Assembly (NCBI RefSeq): GCF_001886815.1
Contig: NZ_CP018099.1
Location: 1,300,501 to 1,364,500, forward strand
Direction: 5' to 3'
Source of the DNA: Caldithrix abyssi DSM 13497
Lineage (GTDB): Bacteria; Calditrichota; Calditrichia; Calditrichales; Calditrichaceae
DNA: 64,000 nucleotides
In this document: positions 53,119 to 60,740 of the stretch, piece by piece
How the letters are laid out: every line of letters begins with the position of its first letter
How positions within the stretch are numbered: the stretch's first letter is position 1
Position numbers and translations under genes: made by a program
The notes under the pieces: generated by a model
What the model was told of the DNA's origin: nothing
Database searches by the model: none
What the model saw: the letters and a program-made list of their open reading frames with translations, nothing else

Positions 53119-55854
53119 ATGAAGACCTATTTACTTTTTTTCCTCACACTCTTTGTTGCCTCTAATCTGTTTGCCGGGTCGATTGCCGGTAAGGTGATTG
53201 ATAAGGCAACGGGTGAACCATTGGCCGGAGCCAATGTCTATTTAAAAGGTACCACGATGGGCGCCGCTTCTGATCAGGATGGAATGTATTATTTTAAAGC
53301 TCCTGATGGCGTTTACACTCTGGTCTGTAACTTTGTCGGTTATGCCGATCAGGAGGTGGAAATTGTGGTTAAGGGAGACGTCAGGCACGACTTTGCCCTG
53401 ACCGAATTTTTGTTTACCAAAACCATTGAAGTATTAGCCGATCGCGCTAAAGAGCGTGAAACGCCGGTGGCTTTTACCAACATTGAAAAAGAAGCGATGG
53501 AGCTTCGTCTTGGTTCGCGGGACATTCCTATGGTATTGAACACGACGCCCAGTGTTTATGCCACGCAGCAGGGTGGCGGAGCTGGCGATGCACGCATCAA
53601 TGTTCGTGGTTTTAATCAGAGAAATGTGGCCATCATGATCAATGGTGTGCCGGTAAATGATATGGAAAATGGTTGGGTTTACTGGTCAAACTGGGATGGC
53701 GTTGGCGATGCCACGGCCTCCATTCAGGTTCAGCGCGGTTTGAGCGCCATTAACCTGGCTACGCCTTCCATTGGCGGTACGATGAATGTGATTACCGATC
53801 CTACCAAAACCAAGCCCGGTCTTAAATTTAAGCAAGAATACGGAACGGGTATGTTCTTAAAGACCACGGTTGTGGCCAATACCGGTTTAATTGCCAACAA
53901 GTTTGCCTTTAATGCCGCATTGGTGCGCAAAACTGGCGACGGCTTGATTGATAAAACCTGGACCGATGCCTGGGCCTATTATCTGGGCGCTTCGTGGGAT
54001 ATTAATAAAAATAATCGCATAGAAATTTACGCCCTGGGCGCGCCGCAACGCCACGGACAAAATTTGTATAAACAGAATATCGCCGTTTATGACAGCGCCT
54101 ATGCCGCCGGTTTGTCCGATTATGATCCGGCCGCTTTTAGTAAATTTAAAGAACGCGGCAGAGAGTACAATCAGAACTGGGCGCCGGTAAATCCTGCTTA
54201 TAAAGGCAAACAGGCCTGGAACGAAAGTACGCATGATCGTTACAGCGCTAATTTTATCAATGAGCGTGAAAACTTTTTCCACAAGCCGATTGTGAACTTG
54301 AACTGGTATTCAAATTTGACCGACCGCATGACACTGTATAACGTATTCTATTATTCTGGCGGGCACGGCGGCGGAACCGGCACGTATGGAAAGGTTTATC
54401 GTCGCGATGCCAATGGCGTTCTGGGCGGTGAAAATTATAAGTTCTATTATGGCCCGTCGCCTTGGATTTATGATTGGGATCAAACCATCGAAATGAATAG
54501 AGGACCTGCGGGAACTTACTATGTGGACAAAAAAGCATTGACCAAAGAAAACGGTCAGTCGCTGGGTATTTTGCGCAATAGCCGCAATAACCAGTGGACC
54601 ATTGGAGCCATTTCTAAGATTAATTATAAGGTATCTGATAATATCAAATCTACAATCGGTATTGACTGGCGCAAGGCCGAGATCGACCACTATCGTGAAG
54701 TGCGCGATCTGTTGGGCGGCGAATACTACATCGATAATTCCGATGAATTTAATCCCAATAAAAAAGTTGGGCTGGGCGATAAAATTGCCTATTATTTTAC
54801 CAATGATGTGGACTGGCTGGGCGGCTTTGTTCAGGCTGAATACTCCAAAGATCGTACAACGGCCTATGGTATGTTCGGTTATTCCGGAATTAAATACTCT
54901 TATCTGAACCACTTCAAAAAAGGACCGGATGGCGGTAAGTTAAAAGCCGAAACCGACGTGTTGCCGGGCTATCAGATTAAGGGCGGCGTTAGTTATCGTT
55001 CTACCGATCAGACACAGGTTTATGCCAATGCCGGTTATGTTTCTAAAGTACCCATTTTTGATGATGTAATTGACGATTACAATGGAATTAAAAATGAGGA
55101 TTACAAAAATTCCACTTTTACCTCTGTGGAATTTGGTATGAATTATACTTCGGCCAATCGCCAGTTTGTTTTAAAAACCAATGTCTATTACACCAAATGG
55201 AATAACCGCACTTTCCGCGAAAGTTCTTTTCCGTTCGAAGGCGAAGAATATCTGGTCTATCTCTCCGGTGTGAATCAGGAGCATTACGGTATTGAATTTG
55301 AAGGCGCCTATCAACCTTCGCGCTTATGGCGTCTGGACTTTGCCGGATCTATCGGACACTGGATGTACACAAAAGATGTTCAGGGCGAGGCGCGCTACAT
55401 CGAAACCGGACTCCGTATTCCGTACAGCATCTACATCCGCGACCTGATGGTGGGCGATGCTCCGCAAACGCAGTTGGCTCTTGCCGGCTCATTCTTCCCA
55501 ATTCGCGGTTTGAATACGCAGATAGTTTATAGATATTATGCCCGTTACTGGTCAGACTTTAATCCGTTTGACAGAATAGATCTGGCCGATCGCGCTCAAC
55601 CATGGAGAGTGCCGGATTATGGCGTGATGGATTTGCACGTGATGTATGATCTGCCTTTCCATTTTCAGGGCGTGAAATTCAGAGTTTTTGCCCATGTTTA
55701 CAATGTATTTGATCAGATTTACATACAGGATGCCACGGACAATAGCCAGTACAATGCTTATACCAGCAATGGCAAAACCCACTCTGCAGACGACGCAGAA
55801 GTATTTATGGGCCTGCCGCGCTTTTTTAACATAGGCATTACGGTTCGCTATTAA
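53119..55854 (+). CDS. TonB-dependent receptor with carboxypeptidase-like N-domain
   Basis: This 911-residue outer-membrane receptor has a signal peptide (YLLFFLTLFVASNLFAG). A carboxypeptidase-regulatory-like domain covers about 20-105 (SIAGKVIDKATGEPLAGANVYLKGTTMGAASDQDG), and the plug about 115-230 (DIPMVLNTTPSVYATQQGG; DARINVRGFNQRNVAIMINGVPVND; GGTMNVI). The remaining part is the barrel, ending FFNIGITVRY with terminal aromatic residue. This is the SusC/CirA-like organisation of Bacteroidetes-type receptors. No SusD lipoprotein gene follows. The ribosome-binding site is AAGGGGG before ATG. The substrate (siderophore, vitamin, sugar) cannot be predicted. Confidence 0.93.
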   Translation: MKTYLLFFLTLFVASNLFAGSIAGKVIDKATGEPLAGANVYLKGTTMGAASDQDGMYYFKAPDGVYTLVCNFVGYADQEVEIVVKGDVRHDFALTEFLFTKTIEVLADRAKERETPVAFTNIEKEAMELRLGSRDIPMVLNTTPSVYATQQGGGAGDARINVRGFNQRNVAIMINGVPVNDMENGWVYWSNWDGVGDATASIQVQRGLSAINLATPSIGGTMNVITDPTKTKPGLKFKQEYGTGMFLKTTVVANTGLIANKFAFNAALVRKTGDGLIDKTWTDAWAYYLGASWDINKNNRIEIYALGAPQRHGQNLYKQNIAVYDSAYAAGLSDYDPAAFSKFKERGREYNQNWAPVNPAYKGKQAWNESTHDRYSANFINERENFFHKPIVNLNWYSNLTDRMTLYNVFYYSGGHGGGTGTYGKVYRRDANGVLGGENYKFYYGPSPWIYDWDQTIEMNRGPAGTYYVDKKALTKENGQSLGILRNSRNNQWTIGAISKINYKVSDNIKSTIGIDWRKAEIDHYREVRDLLGGEYYIDNSDEFNPNKKVGLGDKIAYYFTNDVDWLGGFVQAEYSKDRTTAYGMFGYSGIKYSYLNHFKKGPDGGKLKAETDVLPGYQIKGGVSYRSTDQTQVYANAGYVSKVPIFDDVIDDYNGIKNEDYKNSTFTSVEFGMNYTSANRQFVLKTNVYYTKWNNRTFRESSFPFEGEEYLVYLSGVNQEHYGIEFEGAYQPSRLWRLDFAGSIGHWMYTKDVQGEARYIETGLRIPYSIYIRDLMVGDAPQTQLALAGSFFPIRGLNTQIVYRYYARYWSDFNPFDRIDLADRAQPWRVPDYGVMDLHVMYDLPFHFQGVKFRVFAHVYNVFDQIYIQDATDNSQYNAYTSNGKTHSADDAEVFMGLPRFFNIGITVRY

Positions 55855-55881
55855 AAAATTGCCTGATTTAATAATTTAATT

Positions 55882-55908
55882 AAAGCCCCCTTTCCGGGGG
55901 CTTTTTTA
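55882..55908 (+). terminator. Rho-independent terminator after the TonB receptor gene
   Basis: AAAGCCCCC, TTTC loop, GGGGGCTTTTTT is a strong hairpin with T-run beginning 28 bases after the receptor stop. Confidence 0.93.
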
Positions 55909-56078
55909 GTTTTACGGCTGGATCTGGACATCGTTCAAGCTAATCATTAACAGAACGGCAGGTATGTTCATTGTGGGGGACAACAGGAAAGGACGCCGAA
56001 GACTAAACACCGACACAAATGCATTGACCTTAAAAGGAAAAGTAAATAGCCGCCTGCCGAATGAATACTTTAATTTCC

Positions 56079-56305
56079 ATGGCGGCAACCAAAAAAATTT
56101 CCGCAGGGGGTTAAGCAACCACAGAGCGCACAGCACACAGCGCGCAGAGAAGTCACAAAGGGCGCAAAGAGTGTTTTAAATTAAAAATAATTTCAAATGC
56201 CCTCACTACCTGCCCCCCTTCTTCCAGAATAAAGTCTGGGAGAGGGGAACGCTGAATGTGGACAGTTGTCATTCAACCATTCAACTAATCAACTATTCAA
56301 CCATT
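56079..56305. repeat. Intergenic repeat fragments (B and relatives)
   Basis: GTTAAGCAACCACAGAGCGCA and GAAGTCACAAAGGGCGCAAAGA are the start of repeat B, here cut short after TTTTAAATTAAA. It is followed by CAGAATAAAGTCTGGGAGAG and GAATGTGGACAGTTG, as found near 34045 and 38300, and by ATTCAACC-type units. This block leads straight to the left end of the IS element. Confidence 0.7.
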
Positions 56306-56337
56306 TCTGCGGCACAAAAATTTTCGCATCCCGCCAT

Positions 56338-58046
56338 GGAGGCTGTTGCATGGGGGGGAGGAATTAATGCTTATATTCTCCGATATTGATAATTTTTTCT
56401 CATTCTTAAGCGTTGGGCAAAATATAGAATTAAAAACGCCAAAATATTCTTTGAAAATAAAATTAATAGATCATCTTTTTCTTGTGATGCTGTTATAAAC
56501 GCTGCTAAACGTTTCCCTAACATATTTTTAAATAGAACATTAATATTATGCCCAATACACATTAACGTAAATTCACTACGAACATTATTAAGACCAGATA
56601 AGGAAAATCCACGATAGCCTAAATTATGCTTCAAGTTACCAAAAACAGGTTCAACTGTCACCGAACGCTTCTTTAGTCGTTCCTGCGCCGCTGAAGTTTG
56701 TAACTTTTTCGCCATACGTTCGCAATAACTCTCATTAACTGAACGATGGATTTGCTTAACTTTCTTTTTACTGGAAATACATAAATTAATTAAGGGACAG
56801 TCCTGACAATCATTGGAACGATATACGATCCGTTCGCTATTCCTCTCAACTGGAAAAAGCTTCTTACCCGTCGGACATTCATAGTAATCTCCCTGTTCAT
56901 GATACACAAAATCACTTCGTTTTAGTTTTCTTTCTTCTTTTTGCAATTCTTCCTTGGAGGTTGGTGTCTCCTTTATCGAACGATTGGATAACTGGGGATC
57001 GGCTATTACGGCATCAATCTGCTTTTCTTCCAATTCTTTTAGGTCTGTGCTATTGTGATAACCGGAATCGGCCGTGTAAGATCGCTTATCATCTGAACCA
57101 AGATTCTTCTCTACTTGTTCTTGAATCGGTATGAATTGACCCTGGTCGTTGGGCTGGCTTACGACTTCATGAGCTACTATTAAATGACTGGACATATCTA
57201 CGCCTAATTGTGCGTTATAGCCCGGTCCATCCACCGAAGGCATCATGCGGGCATCCGGCTCTTTTACATTTATTTGATGTCTTGAACGGTGTTCTGATTT
57301 GAGCTGTTTCTTACGCTCTTTCAATTGGGCTTTACGTTCTAATATCTCTTTCTCTAAGCGCTCAAGCCGTTCTTTCTCCGCTCGAAGAGTTTCTAAATCT
57401 AATTCATCCGTGGCCCCCTGTTCTACAAAATTACAGCGCTGCATGTATTGCTTGATCTCTGCTCTTAACTTCTCTATACGTTTGTCTAATTGATCCTCAG
57501 TGTAGCCATGACGCTTACTGCTGTGCGCTTTGATTTTCGTGCCATCTATGGCTATCTGGTTGAAACTACTTATGCCTTCGGCCTGGGCAATTAAAAGTAT
57601 CTCTACAAAATATTGGTCTAATAAATCCAAATGTGCCTTGCGAAAACGACTTAATGTACTATGATCCGGATGCTGATTCCCAGTGATATAAATGTAGCGC
57701 GTATCATATTTACACAATTCCTCCAGCTTACGGGTGCTGGTAATGCCGTTACTATAAGCATAAAACCATAAGGCAAGCATCATGTCTGGGGCATAAGAAT
57801 CACCGCCTTGTGAACTATAACGGGAATAAAGTGCACTTAAATCAAGGCGCGAAACCAACTCCACTACAAATCGACTCTTTGGATCGTCTCTGGCAAAATC
57901 TTCCACACTATAGCCAAAGAGATTCATTTGTGAGCGATTATAAGTAATAAAACTCATGGAATTCCTTTGTTATTACTTGTTTTATCTGTCGCCCAGAATT
58001 TACAAATTTTTTGAATTTTACTCAAACTGAATTTGCAACAGCCTCC
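56338..58046 (-). mobile_element. Complete IS1182-family insertion sequence
   Basis: The element is 1709 bases long with perfect 13-base terminal inverted repeats, GGAGGCTGTTGCA at 56338-56350 and TGCAACAGCCTCC at 58034-58046. One transposase gene fills the minus strand. The outer flanks read CGCCAT before and ATGGCG after, so the target was itself a palindrome (CGCCATGGCG when rejoined); IS1182 relatives are known to prefer palindromic targets. No other duplicated target bases are obvious. The right end lies 115 bases before the ccm operon. Confidence 0.9.
56371..57957 (-). CDS. IS1182 family transposase
   Basis: This intact 528-residue DDE transposase has a DUF772-type N-domain (LVSRLDLSALYSRYSSQGGDSYAPDMMLALWFYAYSNGITSTRKLE). 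HPDHSTLSRFRKAHLDLL follows, then the first catalytic aspartate in AIDGTKIKAHSSKRH. The second aspartate is in TADSGYHNSTDL, and a C-terminal zinc-like cluster of cysteines (YECPTGKKLFPVERN; CQDCPLINLC) precedes RSVTVEPVFGNLKHNLGYRGFSL with the glutamate. The full reading frame suggests an active or recently active element. Confidence 0.93.
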   Translation of the reverse strand: MSFITYNRSQMNLFGYSVEDFARDDPKSRFVVELVSRLDLSALYSRYSSQGGDSYAPDMMLALWFYAYSNGITSTRKLEELCKYDTRYIYITGNQHPDHSTLSRFRKAHLDLLDQYFVEILLIAQAEGISSFNQIAIDGTKIKAHSSKRHGYTEDQLDKRIEKLRAEIKQYMQRCNFVEQGATDELDLETLRAEKERLERLEKEILERKAQLKERKKQLKSEHRSRHQINVKEPDARMMPSVDGPGYNAQLGVDMSSHLIVAHEVVSQPNDQGQFIPIQEQVEKNLGSDDKRSYTADSGYHNSTDLKELEEKQIDAVIADPQLSNRSIKETPTSKEELQKEERKLKRSDFVYHEQGDYYECPTGKKLFPVERNSERIVYRSNDCQDCPLINLCISSKKKVKQIHRSVNESYCERMAKKLQTSAAQERLKKRSVTVEPVFGNLKHNLGYRGFSLSGLNNVRSEFTLMCIGHNINVLFKNMLGKRLAAFITASQEKDDLLILFSKNILAFLILYFAQRLRMRKNYQYRRI

Positions 58047-58161
58047 ATGGCGAGACAGATCTTAGGAAAGAAGCTTTCCAAAAACTTTCTGATTTATTTG
58101 TCTCATTCTCTAAATTTGTTTAATTTAAATTTTTTATTTAATAAGAGGTTCTGTTAAGGTT

Positions 58162-58791
58162 TTGTCAGATTTTAAAATGGAATTGATCGCTGAGAAAATT
58201 GTTAAACGATTCGGAAACTTTCTGGTTCTGAGAAATATTAGCTTCCAGGTCAAAAGCGGCTCATCCATTGCCATTACCGGGGCAAACGGTTCAGGGAAAA
58301 CGACGCTTGTCAAAATTCTCTGTAATTTAATGGCTCCGACGCGTGGAAAGGTAATTTACCGTAATAATGGGAATGTTATTGAACGGGGCGAGATTTACCG
58401 GTACATTGGTCTGGTAGGCCCTTATTTGCAACTTTATCAGGAATTAACCGCTCAGGAAAATATTGATTTTTTTGCCCGCATGCGTAATCTGAAAAATTAT
58501 TCGGAAAAAATCAGAAAGATGATGGAGTTATTTAAGCTGGCCGGTCGTGAGGACGATCCCGTCAAAACATATTCTTCCGGTATGCAGCAGCGTCTGAAAT
58601 ACATTTGCGCCTTAATGCATGATCCTGAAATTCTGTTTGTTGATGAACCGCGTTCAAATCTGGATCAGGAAGGGATACAGGCTGTTTATCGTATTTTAGA
58701 AGAACATAAAAAAGAAAAAATTTTGGTAATTTCTACCAATGATCAGGACGATTTATTGCTGGCAGATCAAATAATTAAAGTGGGAAACTGA
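58162..58791 (+). CDS. ccmA: CcmA-like heme exporter ATP-binding protein
   Basis: This is a 209-residue ABC ATPase from TTG 58162; ATG 58177 is the alternative start, five codons later. Walker A is GANGSGKTT (40-48), the signature SSGMQQR (138-144), and Walker B ILFVDEP followed by RSNLD. The length and the cytochrome c maturation genes behind it identify CcmA, which drives release of heme-CcmE from CcmC at the periplasmic side together with CcmB. It overlaps ccmB by one base. The IS1182-family element ends 115 bases upstream, so the promoter lies in, or is close to, the AT-rich stretch 58080-58150. Confidence 0.87.
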   Translation: MSDFKMELIAEKIVKRFGNFLVLRNISFQVKSGSSIAITGANGSGKTTLVKILCNLMAPTRGKVIYRNNGNVIERGEIYRYIGLVGPYLQLYQELTAQENIDFFARMRNLKNYSEKIRKMMELFKLAGREDDPVKTYSSGMQQRLKYICALMHDPEILFVDEPRSNLDQEGIQAVYRILEEHKKEKILVISTNDQDDLLLADQIIKVGN

Positions 58792-59450
58792 TGAAACAGG
58801 TCTGGCTTATTTTTCTTAAAGATATTCAGCAGGAATTTAAAACGCGTTACGCGATTAATGCCATTTTGCTTTTTGCCATTGTAACCCTGAGCGCGGTTTC
58901 CTTTTCTATTGGCACCTATACGGCTACGGCGCGTATTCTGGCATCGCTGTTCTGGATCATCTTATTCTTTTCATCGATGTCCGGACTTTCGCATATTTTT
59001 ATAAGAGAAGAAGAGACGCACACGGCCGATACGCTTAAATTAGTTGCCCGGCCGACCAGTATTTATCTGGGCAAGTTTCTTTTTAATCTGATCTTATTGA
59101 TGTTATTAGAAGTTATTTTAATCCCTTTATTTATAGCGGTGATGAATTTTAAGATTTTAAATTATCAAATATTTTTACTCACCCTTTTAATCGGCAATTT
59201 TGGTTTGGCTGCCGGAGGGACAATGGTTGCGGCGATCATCTCCAAAGCCAGCACAAAGGGAGCGTTATTTACCGTTCTATCGTTTCCCATTCTTTTACCC
59301 GTGCTGATCAGTGGAATTAGCGCCACGCGCAAAGCGTCTGAATCCGTAAAACTAATGGAAGCGCAAAACGAACTACAGGCGCTGTTTGCTTATGGGGTTA
59401 TCATCATTGTAACCAGTGTTTTGTTGTTCGATTTTGTCTGGAATGAATGA
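58791..59450 (+). CDS. ccmB: CcmB-like heme exporter membrane subunit
   Basis: This 219-residue protein has six hydrophobic segments (from about 20-35 to 195-213), with FIREEETHTADTLKLVARPTSIYLGKF between segments 2 and 3, a conserved CcmB stretch. LTLLIGNFGLAAGGTMVAAIISKASTKGALFTVLSFPILLPVLIS is typical as well. It pairs with CcmA (one-base overlap). Confidence 0.88.
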   Translation: MKQVWLIFLKDIQQEFKTRYAINAILLFAIVTLSAVSFSIGTYTATARILASLFWIILFFSSMSGLSHIFIREEETHTADTLKLVARPTSIYLGKFLFNLILLMLLEVILIPLFIAVMNFKILNYQIFLLTLLIGNFGLAAGGTMVAAIISKASTKGALFTVLSFPILLPVLISGISATRKASESVKLMEAQNELQALFAYGVIIIVTSVLLFDFVWNE

Positions 59451-59514
59451 GGCGCGGAAGAAATGTGACCGTTAAATCGTTACAAAGATAAATAAAACGG
59501 GGGATGGATTGAAG

Positions 59515-60195
59515 ATGTCTAAATTATGGAAAATAATTATTTACCCTGGGATTGTTCTGGTCATTATTGGGGCGTTTACCTGGGCGCCTCTGGAACCCAG
59601 AGTGTTAAAAGAATACACGCGTGTCTTCTATTTTCATGTGCCGGTAGCCTGGATATGTGTGGTTTTCTTTTTTATGGCGGCCTATTATAGTTTTATGTAC
59701 CTGCGCACTAAAGATTTGTTGTACGATGCCTATGCCCAGATTAGCAATGAACTGGGCATTCTGTTTGCCATTCTGGCGACCGTAACCGGCTCGATCTGGG
59801 CAAAAGTTACCTGGGGCTCATTCTGGAACTGGGATCCGCGTCAAACATCGATCTTTATCCTGCTATTGATTTATGGCGCCTATTTTTCGTTACGCTCTGC
59901 CGTGGAGCAGGAGGATCGTAAAGCGCGATTGTCTGCAGTCTATTCTTTGTTGGCCTTTGTAACCGTACCGTTTTTTATTTTCATCGTGCCGCGCATCTAC
60001 TTTTCATTGCATCCTGACCCGGTAATTAATACCCAGGGGAAAATTCATCTGGAATTTCGCCAACGCATCGTCTTCTTTTCTTCTCTGTTTTTTCATACGC
60101 TTTTATATTTCTGGTTGTTTAAGGTGCGTAAGGCTCAGGTAAAATTACAGATGCTTTTACGTTTACATGAAGAAAATAAACTTTTGGAGGAATAA
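59515..60195 (+). CDS. ccmC: CcmC-like heme-handling protein
   Basis: From ATG 59515 the protein has 226 residues; TTG 59509 is a possible start. It has six membrane segments and the tryptophan-rich heme-binding motif WGSFWNWDPRQT at 100-111. HVP in RVFYFHVPVAWICV supplies one conserved histidine. A second lies in FSLHPDPV. CcmC loads heme on CcmE at the outer face of the membrane. Confidence 0.93.
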   Translation: MSKLWKIIIYPGIVLVIIGAFTWAPLEPRVLKEYTRVFYFHVPVAWICVVFFFMAAYYSFMYLRTKDLLYDAYAQISNELGILFAILATVTGSIWAKVTWGSFWNWDPRQTSIFILLLIYGAYFSLRSAVEQEDRKARLSAVYSLLAFVTVPFFIFIVPRIYFSLHPDPVINTQGKIHLEFRQRIVFFSSLFFHTLLYFWLFKVRKAQVKLQMLLRLHEENKLLEE

Positions 60196-60196
60196 A

Positions 60197-60340
60197 ATGA
60201 ATCCCGAATATGTGGTTATGATCATCAATCTGGTTATCTGGAGCGGTATTTTTGTTTATTTATGGAAAACAGACCGCGCCGTAAAAAAATTGGAACAAGA
60301 GATTAAACATCTACATTCAAACGAGAAATCGGATTCTTAA
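60197..60340 (+). CDS. ccmD: CcmD-like small membrane protein
   Basis: This 47-residue protein begins one base after the ccmC stop and has GGAGGAATAAA before the ATG. It contains one membrane segment (VVMIINLVIWSGIFVYLW) followed by a basic, coiled-coil tail (TDRAVKKLEQEIKHLHS). This size, topology and position between ccmC and ccmE fit CcmD, which helps release heme-CcmE from the CcmABC complex. Sequence alone is too short for proof. Confidence 0.72.
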   Translation: MNPEYVVMIINLVIWSGIFVYLWKTDRAVKKLEQEIKHLHSNEKSDS

Positions 60341-60368
60341 AAGTTAAACGAAAAAAGGAGCGCCAGAT

Positions 60369-60740
60369 ATGCGTTCAAAATATATCATTGGTGGGTTAAT
60401 CATTGTTGGTTTCACCATCTGGGCCGCAATATCTTTTAACAGTTCGCTTACGCCTTACGTTACCATTGGCGAGGCCAGGCAAAGTAATGAAACGGTGCAG
60501 GTTAAAGGCGAACGCGTGGGGAGCGGGCATTTCGACGTGAAGACCAATCAGTTCAGGTTTCAGATCCGGGATGAAAACGGCGAATTGCTGGATGTCGTTT
60601 ATGATGGAGCCAAACCCGGTAATTTTGATCAGGCCTCGCACATTGTTTGTGTAGGCAAGTATGAAAACGGCGTATTTCATGCCAAAGAACTTCTGGTCAA
60701 ATGCCCTTCCAAGTATCAACCAGAAGGGAGCGAGCTATGA
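60369..60740 (+). CDS. ccmE: CcmE heme chaperone, cysteine (CxxxY) type
   Basis: This 123-residue protein has an N-terminal membrane anchor (YIIGGLIIVGFTIWAAISF) and a small OB-like beta-barrel (TVQVKGERVGSGHF, FRFQIRDENGELLDVVYDGAKPGNF, VGKYENGVFHAKELLVKC). The heme-binding motif is CPSKY at about 112-116: a cysteine stands where most proteins of this family have the HxxxY histidine. CxxxY proteins are known from archaea and sulfate reducers. Heme is carried on this residue to CcmF. The stop overlaps ccmF by 4 bases. Confidence 0.9.
   Translation: MRSKYIIGGLIIVGFTIWAAISFNSSLTPYVTIGEARQSNETVQVKGERVGSGHFDVKTNQFRFQIRDENGELLDVVYDGAKPGNFDQASHIVCVGKYENGVFHAKELLVKCPSKYQPEGSEL

Noticed and set aside
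53119-55854. SusC/SusD polysaccharide utilisation locus
   Set aside because: Only the receptor is present; no SusD-like lipoprotein or glycoside hydrolase follows, so no such locus is claimed.
60701-60736. Earlier start of ccmF at ATG 60701
   Set aside because: It would overlap ccmE by 40 bases and put charged residues before the first membrane segment; ATG 60737 has a good ribosome-binding site and ATGA coupling.
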